From NCBI GenBank assembly GCA_963932465.1, contig OZ010793.1, forward strand, positions 260,893,696-260,957,695: a stretch of 64,000 bases of DNA. Reading direction: 5' to 3'. Source of the DNA: Maratus speciosus (Eukaryota; Arthropoda; Arachnida; Araneae; Salticidae). The translations under genes and the position numbers were made by a program. This document shows positions 42,174 to 53,001 of this stretch, piece by piece; the stretch's first letter is position 1; each line of letters starts with the position of its first letter. The notes below the pieces were generated by a model, which did no database searches, was not told where the DNA came from, and was given only the letters and a program-made list of their open reading frames with translations.

Positions 42174-43314
42174 ATATCAATGCAAAAACCCTTGACGGGT
42201 TAAAAGTTTCTGACGCAGCACTTTATCTTATGCTCTAAGAATTTTAAATATGGAACTTAAAAATACTGATATCAAATTTTGAGTGACGTTATGCTATTTC
42301 TTAAAAAATATATTTGTATTTATTTCATCATTTTATTTTTGTTTTATTTATAATCGCATGTGCAAAAGTTATGTTCAACATGAAAAGCTGCATAAAATTT
42401 TATTCGCTGTTGCTTTATCATTTACATCTCTCATAAATTCAAAATATGAGTTTTAAAAGATATGATATAAAATTTAAGTGACGCCTTGATGTGACTTTAA
42501 AAGGTTTGTTTTAAAATTCAATTTAAATTATTTTTGACTTGGTTAAAATATTTTTTTTACATCTACACAATACTTTTAATTTTCCAATTCACTGTTAAAT
42601 ATATCACTTTCATTGAATCTATACTATGCATTGAAATGTATTTATTTCAATAAATTGATTTATCTTTTGTGTCACGCTATTCAAAATTGTGAGTAAGATT
42701 TATGTAAATGGTTTATTTGCGTCAAACTATCCTTTTTCATACATTTCATGTAGTTTGGACACAATGACGCAAAGAAACCATTTACGTAAATCTTACTCAA
42801 AATTTTGAATAGCGTGACACAAAAGCTAAATCAATTTATTGAAATAAATACATTTCAATGCATAGTATAGAGTCAATGAAAGTGATATATTTAACAGTGA
42901 ATTGGAAAATTAAAAGTATTGTGTAGATGTAAAAAAATATTTTAACCAAGTCAAAAATAATTTAAATTGAATTTTAAAACAAACCTTTTAAAGTCACATC
43001 AAGGCGTCACTTAAACTTTATATCATATCTTTTAAAACTCATATTTTGAATTTATGAGAGATGTAAATGATAAAGCAACAGCGAATAAAATTTTATGCAG
43101 CTTTTCATGTTGAACATAACTTTTGCACATGTGATTATAAATAAAACAAAAATAAAATGATGAAATAAATACAAATATATTTTTTAAGAAATAGCATAAC
43201 GTCACTCAAAATTTGATATCAGTATTTTTAAGTTCCATATTTAAAATTCTTAGAGCATAAGATAAAGTGCTGCGTCAGAAACTTTTCACCCGTCAAGGGT
43301 TTTTGCATTGATAT
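42174..43314. repeat. 1.14-kb near-perfect hairpin (foldback element)
   Basis: The arms 42174-42730 and 42750-43314 are reverse complements over about 555 bp with only a few mismatches. The outer end is ATATCAATGCAAAAACCC and the centre is AAACTATCC...TAGTTT, leaving a loop of only about 20 bp. No reading frame is present. High arm identity implies either a recent origin or continuing arm conversion. Confidence 0.92.
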
Positions 43315-43427
43315 CATTACTTTTTTGAGGTTAGTGATAAAATGATTGAAAAAAAGATACTTATGGAATTTAATGCAGATTTAATTTTTACTATTTTATT
43401 ACAATTTTCCTTATAGCAGTTTGTATA

Positions 43428-43620
43428 TAAAAACAAGTGGGTAAGTATAATCGCAGATCGCACAGAGGGTTTCATTTGATATTCCTTTAAAAACACTTTA
43501 TCCTTAAATTAATAAATCCAAAATGTTAATTTATAATTATTAAATCCTTACATAGATGGTGCACCAATAGTTCCAATATTCATGGGGCAGGGAACGCACT
43601 CTTTTAAACAAACCACCTTC
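43428..43620 (+). repeat. left-end copy of the 147-bp array element
   Basis: AACAAGTGGGTAAGTATAAT, GCAGATCGCACAGAGGGTTT and AACGCACTCTTTTAAACAAA match 14008-14150. The tandem array itself is absent here. Confidence 0.6.
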
Positions 43621-43840
43621 CAATGGAGAATTTGCACGTTTTCTAACTTTATCACGAAACAATAGTACATGAAAAAATAAGAAGGATACCCTGCATATTT
43701 TTTTTATTTTGAGCTTTTATTACTGATTTATGATTGTTTTAATATCGCACTATTTACCGTATCCCGAAAACGCTCCGTAATACATCTGACGTCACAGTTC
43801 ATGACAACAAACAACTGTTATTCTTTACGTGTGTCGCTTT

Positions 43841-44050
43841 CAGGGATGTAGTGGAGGGTATACGGGGGTATACGCCGTATACCCTCTGGATTTTTTTAAG
43901 GAACACCGTATACCCTCTGTTTCTCAAGAAAGCTATAGTATATATATACTAGGGTATACCCTCTGCCTTGAGCGTATACCCTCTGCCTTGAGCGTATACC
44001 CTCTGCTTAGAACGTATACCCTCTGTTTTTTTTTTACGACTACACCACTG
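43841..44050. mobile_element. hAT MITE with 8-bp TSD and internal 20-bp repeats
   Basis: The TSD GTCGCTTT is at 43833-43840 and 44051-44058. The termini are CAGGGATGTAGTGGAGGG and, on the complementary right, CAGTGGTGTAGTCG. Inside, CGTATACCCTCTG is repeated about five times at roughly 20-bp spacing. The element is 210 bp and non-coding. Confidence 0.85.
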
Positions 44051-44131
44051 GTCGCTTTTCAACTTGTTCATTTTAAATATTGCTGTTTCTAAAATTATTA
44101 TGACTGAGAACACAAAGTCATATTATAAATA

Positions 44132-44924
44132 CAGTGAAACCTCTCTGTGCGACCACCTCCATTAAGCGATCACCTCCATTAAGCGACCACCTCTCTGAAC
44201 GATCAGTTATTCATTGAACGAAATTTATTCCCATAGGCTCAATACTAATTTTACTTCCATTCAGAGACCATCCCAGCTAACCTCTCTCCATGAGCGACCA
44301 ATTTCTTTGAAGAAAAGGAAACAAATTCCGTTTTTTCCTGTCACTTGAAGGTTTTATTAGAAAAATAATTCCGAGGGGCTTTAAACTTCTAAACTAAGTT
44401 TAGATTTTTTTTTTTAAATTCCGGTAACTTTTAAGTGTTTAAACCCCTTTATGCCTTTTTAGACAATGAAGTTAACTCTGATGACGAATTAAGAATGACG
44501 ATCAATAAACTCCCCTACCCTATTCTGTTAGGAAACTCTCAAAGAAATAGATAAATTAATGAAAATATCATTATTTGTTCCCGTCCAAAAAAAAAAAAAA
44601 AAAAAAGAATTGCATTTATTTACTGAACTTTGAAAGGACTTTGAAATAAAAGTTATGAAAGATAAAACCGTAAAACCAAAGCAAACGTCAATGTATTCAT
44701 TTTTAAACACTGCAGTAATTAACTTATATAATTAACTTTTATTTTGATACTTAAATTTTTACATTTTTTCCTAATGTGAAAAATAAATTCTAGTAACATT
44801 ATTTTTACTTTTTTTCAACAATTAAAATCTAGATTTAAACATGACCTCCATTAAGAGGCCACCTCTCGAAACGATCAATTTTTATTAGAATGAAACGTGG
44901 TCGCTTTAAGGAGGTTTTACTGTT
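44132..44924. mobile_element. pogo/Tigger-like MITE
   Basis: The left end CAGTGAAACCTCTCTGTGCG and the complementary right CAGTAAAACCTCCTTAAAGC share the CAGTRRAACCTC start typical of pogo/Tigger elements. TA precedes the left end. The subterminal motif TTAAGCGACCACCTC is repeated several times. No transposase is present; the interior is AT-rich with an A-run at 44587. Confidence 0.8.
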
Positions 44925-45446
44925 CTGTATCGTACCACTCTGCACTAATACAACCAGTAACTTCTAGCGAAAAGTTGTTTTTCAGTGTTCCATCTTGTGA
45001 AGATCATTTTTCAGTAACTTTATGTTTGATTTTGTTTAAATATTACTATTTTAGAACATTGATTGATTGGATAAATAGTTACTCAAGAAAAAAAAAAAAA
45101 AAGCATTCATATTTATAATGTACTCATTCGTATTTAAAAACAAACAAAAACACTCTGTAGTAGATTAATAAGCAATAACCCTGTTTTATTGATGATTAAA
45201 TAGGTAAAACGTAGAAACGTCTAAGATATGACACACACAAATATGTTAGTTTTTATTTAGGAAGTAAATAAATATTTTATTGCGTAAGTGTACATTTTTA
45301 TTAAGTTAGGGACTAGGTTTAAAAAATAAAGGATTTATTTAGAAAAAATATTTTGTCATGTCTTAATTGAGATTATAAAACGTAAAAATATTGAAACTAC
45401 TCAAAAAAATTTTTAATATTAAATTTTTACTTTTCAACATAAAAAT
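44925..45446. other. AT-rich DNA, nothing recognised
   Basis: Only A-runs and short chance frames are present. Confidence 0.5.
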
Positions 45447-45620
45447 ACTTTAGGTCCCGCTGCCTATGACACCGTGTAGCAGGCGTGTTTCGACAGTACT
45501 GCATAATCTTAAAAAAAAAAATCAACAGGAAAAAAACCGCGAATCACATCCCCGCTGCCTGCGGCATCGTATAGCACCACGTGCTGCGCACGCACTGCAA
45601 ATTCTTGTAAAAAACCTAAA
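45447..45620 (-). mobile_element. SINE-like tRNA-head fragments
   Basis: Two copies of a motif containing CCCGCTGCCT...GTATAGCA...GCACGCACTGCAAATTCTTG, about 100 bp apart. The same motif is at 19140-19260. On the minus strand it resembles a tRNA-like head with a B box near GGGATGTGATTCGC. Confidence 0.4.
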
Positions 45621-46540
45621 AAATTACAAAAGTGCCCCCAGGGGGCGAAGTGGGGGTGGAGGGGCACCGGATGTGCATAATATGAATAAGTTTTCATACA
45701 CCTTTCTAACGATATGTCACATGAGGCGCGTACTCAAAATTTAGAAAATAGCTCCTCCCCGGATGACCCTCCCCTCCCTCTGTATTTCCCACTCTTTCAA
45801 ATATCTAATGTTAAAAAATAATATTTATTTGAGTGTTAAATGAAAAATCGCATTTAAAACGCAATAAATAGTTGATCTGAAGAAAAAAAGAGAAAACTCC
45901 CCCCCTCCCCCCACACCACCACCAAAAATCAACTCATCTTAAATTTATAAAATCTTTATTATGCGTTAAAAACAACGTCAAAGTTTAAAAGCGATCAGTT
46001 CTTTATTTTTCCTAATTTTAACAATATCCCGTCAACTTTCTCTATGTGAAAAGACTTTTAATGAGTTTAAAATTCAATTTTTTTCATAAACTTTGCGTTC
46101 ATTTTTTTTTCAAATTGACATTTTATAAATCAACGTACAAAATAACATCCAGATGCGAAAGAACCAAATTTGTAAAATCAGTAGTTTAAAAATTTCGAAC
46201 CTTTATTTCCAAAGCCTAGTATCTCTTTTCTTTCCGTTGCGCTTGCCTGTCGTGAACTGTGACGTCATAGTAAGTCACGCCCCGATTTGGAGCGACGTGA
46301 TTTTAGCTTACTTTTAGGACTAATTATTTAATAGTATAGATATTTTTTTCGCGTTTTCGAGAACATTTTCGAAAACTGTGGATGTGGAACTATCAGAAAA
46401 ATATATAAATGATCAAATCCCCCATGTGTGCAAATTCCTCATTGTAATTTTATTTAACTTAATAGCAATTAAAAAATTACAAAGGAACTGAGAATAGTGG
46501 TCAACTAGCAGACTTTAAAAAAAAAAAAACACATTCACAT
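45621..46540. other. unassigned DNA
   Basis: Short GC-rich stretch to about 45770, then AT-rich sequence with a C-rich tract near 45900. No gene or repeat end was recognised. Confidence 0.45.
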
Positions 46541-46544
46541 GTGA

Positions 46545-46622
46545 AAACACGTACCAGGGAGTATCGAACTGCCTATCTTAAGATCAGTAGACGATGGCCC
46601 TTAACCACTCAGCCAGTGGGAA
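46545..46622 (-). mobile_element. tRNA-like SINE head or decayed tRNA
   Basis: The minus strand reads CCACTGGCTGAGTGGTTAAG (A box), an anticodon-like CTACTGATCTTAAG, then CAGTTCGATACTCC (B box). The acceptor ends do not pair (CCCACTG against CTGGTACG), so a working tRNA gene is unlikely; a tRNA-derived repeat is the better reading. Confidence 0.5.
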
Positions 46623-47290
46623 GACTAAATTTTTCTCCCCAAAAGTGGTTAAAAAGAAAGCATGTGTATGGATACAGTGTCATGCATTTTCGGTGAAATT
46701 TCCATAGAATGGCGAAAAAATATAGTCCGATTTTTCATGCGCATTATAAAACGAACAAGAGTCTTGCTGGAAACAAGTAAATTGTTATTTGGTTCATCTG
46801 AAACATATTTATTTGATTTTTAAAAAATCGCCCGTGTCATTTTCGAGAGAAAAAAAAATCGAATTATTTAACGAACGAGAGTTTTCCCAGAAAAAAGAAA
46901 AGTGTTATTCACCTCGCCTTAATCACATTTATATTATGTATCAATTTAAAAATAATCGTTAGAACCGTTTTCGAGATTTTCAAATTAGGAACTTCCTCGA
47001 TATCATACCAACGTTTTCACTTTAAAAATGGCTATTTAGATCTCAAAATATACTGCACGTAGAAATGTAAAAAATTCAGTATACGATTAGACTGCAGATA
47101 TAAGACTGTTCTAGAAAATTCAGAACAATAAGACCTATATCTGCTGAGTTATTAAAAGGCGGCTTTTCGCGTTTTCTTTGATGGACTTGGACTTGGAAGA
47201 GAGTCTTTTGCAGAGTTCCTGGAGCTAAGCACCTTACCTCTAATAGAGAAATGGACATGTGGAAAAATATAAAAACATAGCCGATGTCTG
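46623..47290. other. unassigned DNA next to the LINE 3' end
   Basis: Two AAACGAACAAGAGT/TTAACGAACGAGAG-type similar segments lie near 46748 and 46868. The LINE 3' UTR may extend into this stretch; no poly-A boundary was seen. Confidence 0.4.
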
Positions 47291-47550
47291 ACTAAACCAG
47301 AACGCCAGAAACGCGGGAAAGAGGGAATCCCCAGATGATAAACCAAAAAGGCCCTTTTAAGGCACCATACATTATGAATACATAAAAAACAACAAAAGAT
47401 AAAGAAAAGAAATAAAATAAATATATAAGAAAGAGAAAAAAGAAAATAAAAATAAAATATTTACAAAAAAAAAAAATATACAAAGTGGACACTGACCGTA
47501 ATGAACATTCAGGAAGGTGAGCCCTATCAAATCAGGGAGAAACTGAGAAA

Positions 47551-50220
47551 TTATCCCGGGTCGATGTTTTCGGCCAGATGAATCGTTGCTCTTGGCCTAC
47601 GCCAACGGGCACGTTCGTCGTAAGCAGAAATATTATGCAGTTCTGGATTTTGGATGTTAGGAATTTTGTCGAAGAACTTAACAGCTTGCTTTTTTATTGT
47701 AGATCGAATAGGAAGAGTGCTAAGATCGTGATGTATAACAGTATTACGCCGATACCAAGGTGCACGACAAATACCCCTAAGGGTCTTATTCTGAACAATT
47801 TGAATTTTCTGAAGGTTGGTATTCGCTGCAGAACCCCAGATCTGCGCACAATAGAGAAGAATGGGACGTAACACTGAGTTATAGAGCAGCAACTTGTTTC
47901 CCATACTCATCTCATTACTGTACAGGAGATGGGCAAGATCATTTTTGGCTTTATAAAACTTTTGGACGCTATAGTCGATGTGCTTGCGCCAAGTGAGAGT
48001 ACTATCTAAGAAAACACCCAGATATTTAACTTCCCGTCTGAAACTGAGATAGGAACCATCGAGATAGAGTTGTGGAGGAGGTGTGCGCTTACGGGTGAAG
48101 ATGACCGCCTGTGACTTACTGGAATTAATTTTGATGCGCCAATTAGTGAAAAATTTTTCAAGTGTGTTAACGTGTTGTTGAAGATGGTCGTGCATAATAA
48201 GGCAGTCCCTGTCACGAGCCAACACTGTAGTGTCGTCCGCATATATAGCCAACAAAGTATGAGGAGAGGTGGGGATGTCAGAAATAAAGACCTTGTAGAG
48301 CCAGGGACCCAATTTAGAGCCTTGTGGCACACCCGCTTTAATCGGGCGAAGTGTTGAAAATATGTTGGCGTAGCGGACGCAGAATGTTCTGCTACGAAGG
48401 TACTTGAGAATAAACAAAATATATGCAGTAGGAACTTTAAGTTTAATAAGTTTATATATGAGACCAATAATCCAAACAGTATCAAAAGCCTTCGCAACAT
48501 CAATGAAGAGTGAGCCAACATACTCTGAGCTGTCCAGTCCATCATGGATGAACTCAACCACCCGAAGCAGCTGGTGTGCGGTGGAGTGTTCAGGCCTAAA
48601 GCCGAATTGTTCTGGAATGTCAGGAATAAAATTCTGAAGGCGTGTAAGAAAAATATGTTCGGTAACCTTACTCAGAACAGGAAGCAAACTCACGGGTCTG
48701 TAACTCTTAGCTAGAGAAGGGTCCTCCCCGGGTTTCTTAATTGGAACAATAACAGCTTTCTTCCAAGTAGTGGGAAAATGATGAAACTTAAACATAGCAT
48801 TGATAAGAGTGGCTAGATGATCAGCATACTTAAGTGGGAGATTTTTGAGAGCCGAATGGGTGATCCCATCAATCCCAGGGGCCTTTCTATTGGGGAGATT
48901 TTTGATCACTGAAATGACCTCATCGGTAGTGGTCGGTTCGATCGATCTAACAGGCACATGGTCCAAAAACCTGCTAACAGTATGCTCAACACGATCAATA
49001 GTGTCCGCATTAAATACGTCACTATGAGGTTGAAATTGTCGTTCATACTGATCTGCAATCACCTCTACTTTTTCTTTGTCGAGGCATTTACTACCAGCAT
49101 CCGTATGAAGAGGGGGGATGGGGGTGAAAGGTTTCCTAACTCTCTTCAGATAATTCCACAGGGAGTTATCCGTAGGAGTCAGGGAAGTAATAAAATCAGT
49201 CCATTTATTAGATTTAAAACTTTTAATATCCCTCTTAATGATAGCATTAAGACGGTTAAGATCAGAACGAATGCTGGGGTCCCTGCTGGCTTGCCACAAT
49301 CGCCGAAGGCGATTACGCTGTCTGATTTTAGATTTAATTTCAAAAGGAAGAGATTGAAAATTTTGCGTGGCCTGGTGACATTTAGATGCCTCCAGAGAAT
49401 TTTGGATTAATTTGGTTAAATTGGTGACAGCCATGTCAATATTCTCGACAGAATTTAATTCGCCAAAAGGGGTGGGAGCATCATTGATTGCATTGGTAAA
49501 GGATTGCCAATCATAAACATAAGGAGAAATAATAGTAGGTAGGGAAGGATTGCAATCAATGCTAATTTGAATCGGGAGGTGATCCGATGTGAGCGCCGAA
49601 ATAGGGGTAATGACAAAAGGGTAGTGGATATTGTTTAGCAGTGCCAGATCAATCATAGTACCATTTCCCAAAGGGCCAAAACGAGTGGGGGAAGTAGGTG
49701 CAGCAATTTCTATACCATTATTTGTACAGAAATTGTGAAGGGTTTCCCCTAAAGAATCCTTGTTGCTATTGGGACACCAACTGGGATGATGGGCATTAAA
49801 ATCACCTGCAAGGATAACATTATCATCCAGCCTGAATAACTTACTAAGGTCTGAGGGTAAATCCAAATGGTTCGAAACCCGGAGATAAATGGAGGAGACA
49901 ACAAAAGAATTTTGATTATCTAAATAAATTTTAACGTTTGTATTCTCAAGAAGATTGAGAGACAAGGAGGGAATTTGAGCGTGAGTGACCCTTCTACTCA
50001 CGAAAATAGCAGTCCCGCCATACGGCGAAATTCCAGTACCCTCTGTACGTGGAGTGAAGTAAGATTTAAAATTTTGAATGTTGAGGTTCCTAAAAGAAGT
50101 ACAACGAACCTCCTGTACAAGAATGAGATCCACAGGGTTGTCAATAACAAAATCCCTGAGCTCATCGAGCTTCGATCTGAGGCCATTAGCATTCCAAAAA
50201 AGAATTTTGAAAACCCCCAT
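47551..50220 (-). CDS. Jockey-type LINE ORF2: endonuclease and reverse transcriptase
   Basis: An 889-residue protein. The N-terminal apurinic-like endonuclease has LFWNANGLRSKLDEL near residue 7, LVQEVR near 34, VILAGDFNAHHPSWCP near 135 and SDHLPIQI near 210, covering the catalytic residues of the family. RT begins near residue 440: SYRPVSLLPVLSKVTE, QFGFRPEHSTAHQL, FIDVAKAFDTVW (first Asp), AGVPQGSKLGPWLY and the active site LAIYADDTTVLA. The C-terminal region includes KYLGVFLDSTLTWRKHI. No RNase H follows, as usual for Jockey. The start codon lies two bases after the ORF1 stop (TAATTATG), a layout that suggests termination-reinitiation. It would nick the target and prime reverse transcription there. 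Confidence 0.92.
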   Translation of the reverse strand: MGVFKILFWNANGLRSKLDELRDFVIDNPVDLILVQEVRCTSFRNLNIQNFKSYFTPRTEGTGISPYGGTAIFVSRRVTHAQIPSLSLNLLENTNVKIYLDNQNSFVVSSIYLRVSNHLDLPSDLSKLFRLDDNVILAGDFNAHHPSWCPNSNKDSLGETLHNFCTNNGIEIAAPTSPTRFGPLGNGTMIDLALLNNIHYPFVITPISALTSDHLPIQISIDCNPSLPTIISPYVYDWQSFTNAINDAPTPFGELNSVENIDMAVTNLTKLIQNSLEASKCHQATQNFQSLPFEIKSKIRQRNRLRRLWQASRDPSIRSDLNRLNAIIKRDIKSFKSNKWTDFITSLTPTDNSLWNYLKRVRKPFTPIPPLHTDAGSKCLDKEKVEVIADQYERQFQPHSDVFNADTIDRVEHTVSRFLDHVPVRSIEPTTTDEVISVIKNLPNRKAPGIDGITHSALKNLPLKYADHLATLINAMFKFHHFPTTWKKAVIVPIKKPGEDPSLAKSYRPVSLLPVLSKVTEHIFLTRLQNFIPDIPEQFGFRPEHSTAHQLLRVVEFIHDGLDSSEYVGSLFIDVAKAFDTVWIIGLIYKLIKLKVPTAYILFILKYLRSRTFCVRYANIFSTLRPIKAGVPQGSKLGPWLYKVFISDIPTSPHTLLAIYADDTTVLARDRDCLIMHDHLQQHVNTLEKFFTNWRIKINSSKSQAVIFTRKRTPPPQLYLDGSYLSFRREVKYLGVFLDSTLTWRKHIDYSVQKFYKAKNDLAHLLYSNEMSMGNKLLLYNSVLRPILLYCAQIWGSAANTNLQKIQIVQNKTLRGICRAPWYRRNTVIHHDLSTLPIRSTIKKQAVKFFDKIPNIQNPELHNISAYDERARWRRPRATIHLAENIDPG

Positions 50221-50222
50221 AA

Positions 50223-51899
50223 TTATTTGTTTTTGTCAGAGCTTTTCATACCCGTTAGGCTATCAGCATTAAATATTGTAAGAATTTCAGAGACATTTTT
50301 GTTCGTAACAATTTTTTGAAGTCTTTCCAAAAGAGTACAGAATTTGGTCAATTTATCAAAAATAATATCAAAATTTTCAGGATTAGTCATAATAAAATTC
50401 AGAAGATTAGATTGATCAATCGATGAATTAATAGCATTATTAACATTATTTGATGAAGACATAGCACGAGAATAAGATTTAGTATTAGTATTAGTATTAT
50501 TTACACTTTTAAATATAGGTACATTAACATTAGAAACATTTGAAACACCTGGCTTATTTACAGTAGGAAGAGCTTGCCCAGTAGTGGCAGATTGAGGGTT
50601 AACACTATCAGAGACATTAGCAACAGCATTAGAGAAAGATAAATTTTTAACAACAGGTTTCGCTTTGAAATTCTGATGATGGTTACGAAAGGTGGAAACA
50701 CGACCATTTCGCATATTCCTGGGGTTTTTCATACACCCACCAAAATTTGCCGTATGATTTTCCCCACAATTAGCACACTTAATCCCTGCTCTGTCCGTCA
50801 CCTGGCATTGCTTAACATTATGCTCTCCTGAGCATTTAAGACATACTGGCTTCAAAAAACAGCATTCACTTGAGTGGTTATACTTTTGACAGTTATAACA
50901 CTGCTTTGCCCCCTTAAATTTGTAAGCTTCGACCTTGATGAAGAAACCCATCAGGTTCCTCATTTCGAAAATATGCTTGAATTGGTCATTAACGAAAACG
51001 TCGACCAGGTAAATGGGCATGGGAAGCTTGGTCCGGAAATTTTTGAGTTGTGATACTTTATGAACACTATATCCCAGGGCACTTAGTTCACCCTTAATAT
51101 CTACAATGTCGAAATCTATGGGTATACCCTTAATAAGCACCTTCCTAGGCCGTTCATTTTTCAATTTCATGCCAAAAAATTCAATTTTTTGTTCAGACAA
51201 ATAATTTTGGATTTTTCTGTAGATTTCTACAGTACTAGGAAAGAATTTTATCAAGTTATCTTGCACTTTTTTGTAGACTTTGCAATGTGCTAAATTGTCT
51301 ATATCATCTGAAACTTTTTTCCAATTTTGTGTTTTCACATAAAATGGCTCAGGCCTAGGTTCTTTAGGGACTGTAGGTGGAACCTCAGTCGTTCGGTGAG
51401 TGATATTGTTCTCAGCATTGCTGAGTTTCTCAAACTGATTGCTTAAGGCAATCGGATTAGTAATTTTGGGTGTAATTACCTTAGCCGTTTTTGATGGGGT
51501 CTTAAAACCGTCATCAGAATCAAGAGGTCTCTTAGCACCGGCAGCCGGAGCTTGCATAGCCGGGTAAGAAGCCTCAACACTCTTAAGATAAGTATAAAGA
51601 CCAAATAAATTATCCTTAATTAAAACTAATTGATTGGGTTCCCTCTTATCGGCATATGTTAAAAATAAATTCCACATACCATCTATGGCGCTGAAGAAAT
51701 TTTGTCTGGTCAGGTCAGCACCTCCAGAAATCAGAGTGGCAAGATCCTTTAGGGTACTTAGCACGGAGATTCCAACATCCCCTTCAGAGAAATCATCATA
51801 GCAGCACTCAATCCATTCGTTGAGTTGCGTAAATTCATCACCAAAAATGACAGTCAATGGTTTACAGCTATTATCTGTACTTTCCTCCATCGCCGACAT
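50223..51899 (-). CDS. Jockey-type LINE ORF1: nucleic-acid-binding Gag-like protein
   Basis: A 558-residue protein with a start at 51899 (MSAMEE). The first about 120 residues are acidic and helical, followed by a Pro/Lys-rich linker. Residues about 260-340 form the PRE_C2HC-like domain (PRKVLIKGIPIDFDI, ELSALGYSVHKVSQLKNFR). Three zinc knuckles follow: CYNCQKYNHSSECC, CLKCSGEHNVKQC and CANCGENHTANFGGC. The C-terminal about 170 residues are Asn/Ser/Val-rich and low in complexity. It would coat LINE RNA in ribonucleoprotein particles. The frame is uninterrupted. In-frame MSAM gives two possible starts two codons apart. Confidence 0.9.
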   Translation of the reverse strand: MSAMEESTDNSCKPLTVIFGDEFTQLNEWIECCYDDFSEGDVGISVLSTLKDLATLISGGADLTRQNFFSAIDGMWNLFLTYADKREPNQLVLIKDNLFGLYTYLKSVEASYPAMQAPAAGAKRPLDSDDGFKTPSKTAKVITPKITNPIALSNQFEKLSNAENNITHRTTEVPPTVPKEPRPEPFYVKTQNWKKVSDDIDNLAHCKVYKKVQDNLIKFFPSTVEIYRKIQNYLSEQKIEFFGMKLKNERPRKVLIKGIPIDFDIVDIKGELSALGYSVHKVSQLKNFRTKLPMPIYLVDVFVNDQFKHIFEMRNLMGFFIKVEAYKFKGAKQCYNCQKYNHSSECCFLKPVCLKCSGEHNVKQCQVTDRAGIKCANCGENHTANFGGCMKNPRNMRNGRVSTFRNHHQNFKAKPVVKNLSFSNAVANVSDSVNPQSATTGQALPTVNKPGVSNVSNVNVPIFKSVNNTNTNTKSYSRAMSSSNNVNNAINSSIDQSNLLNFIMTNPENFDIIFDKLTKFCTLLERLQKIVTNKNVSEILTIFNADSLTGMKSSDKNK

Positions 51900-52239
51900 C
51901 GTACTCTTACGAAAAACACAATTCTAAAAAGAATAGATTAACTCGCAAAAAGTTCGATAAAAATCACATTCTGCTGTCAAAGCTAGCATACGACCATTAA
52001 ATAATACGAAGCTTAAGAATTATGCAATGACTATTTATTTACATTTATTAAATAGCCATCGCAACATCACGCTAACAATAATGGCGACATGACGCTCTGA
52101 TGATTGTTTGAGTTTTTTTTCTTTGATGTCGAGTTAGCTGTATATATGAGTTCCGCCATCTACGAATTCTATGATACGATACGATACGATCTTAACGATA
52201 CGATACTATACGATTTTAGGCTTAAGGCTGCGTCACTTG

Positions 52240-52547
52240 GGCTGGGATTACGGTGCCTCGCTCGACCGTATCTTACGCTCGATCGTACGATAGGCGTTCC
52301 TGCGATCAGTCGTAACTTGGTACGGTGCCTCGGCGCAAGTCCTCGTGCTTCGGCGTAAGTCCTCCTGTAGTCAGCCAATCACAGGCCGCAGTTACATTTG
52401 TTGTGGTTGCGCGCGCATCCACTTCTGTCTTAACTTACGGCTGCTTCCAAGCTGTCGTAAGATCGCGAGGCACCGTAATGCCGTTTACGTCTTGTTTATA
52501 TCGCAAGTCTCTAAGTTGATCTTAAGTGAGGCACCGTAATCCCAGCC
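52240..52547. mobile_element. palindromic-ended MITE (GGCTGGGATTACGG family)
   Basis: Starts GGCTGGGATTACGGTGCCTC and ends with its exact complement. The inner parts diverge between the arms, and further inward GCACCGTAATGCC repeats the motif. It is 308 bp with no gene. A partial copy hosts the Gypsy insertion at 35578. A CGATA-type pentamer repeat (GATACGATACGATAC) lies just upstream at about 52170-52205. Confidence 0.85.
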
Positions 52548-53001
52548 TTGGAATACTACCGTCTTCCATGATACATATATATATATATAATTAGCAGTAG
52601 TAATTTATTAAAGTGTTCATTTCTCAAAATTAAGTATTACCTTTCACATATAAAAATATTTATCAGCTGCTTTCTAATTTTTTTTTAATGTATATTCAAT
52701 ACTACTAAATTCTTATCATATATAAACTGTATGTTTAAAATGAATATTTATTAAAATTTAATTTTAATATCTTCTAAACTTTCATGAAAAGTACTTTTAT
52801 GCTAGAACTCCAGTAACATATAAATAGTAATTAACAGAATTAAATTATTAATCTTTAAAAATTAATTATTTATCCTTTATATATAAATTACCATTAATAA
52901 TATATATTTCAATGATAATTTAACCATTGAAGACAGTAAATTACTATAAATTAAATAATTGAATGTATGGTAAAAATGCAACAAAAACAAATATATATAT
53001 A
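52548..53001. other. AT-rich DNA with (TA)n
   Basis: More than 80% A+T by eye, with (TA)n at 52575-52588 and 52991-53000. Nothing recognised. Confidence 0.55.

Larger units (their letters stand above)
47291..52080 (-). mobile_element. Jockey-type non-LTR retrotransposon with both ORFs open
   Basis: Two minus-strand frames, a nucleic-acid-binding ORF1 and an endonuclease-RT ORF2, lie in tandem with about 180 bp of 5' UTR and at least 250 bp of 3' UTR. There is no LTR, RNase H or envelope. The layout and protein motifs match the Jockey group (X-element/BS-like). The outer ends were set by eye; TSD and tail were not found. It is the only element in the window with no inactivating change in its genes. 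Confidence 0.85.

Noticed and set aside
46545..46622. functional minus-strand tRNA with anticodon TGA
   Set aside because: Acceptor stem mismatched and T-stem weak; better read as a tRNA-derived repeat.
48006..49410. alternative frames of 183 and 150 residues
   Set aside because: Shadows of LINE ORF2, which has complete motif support.
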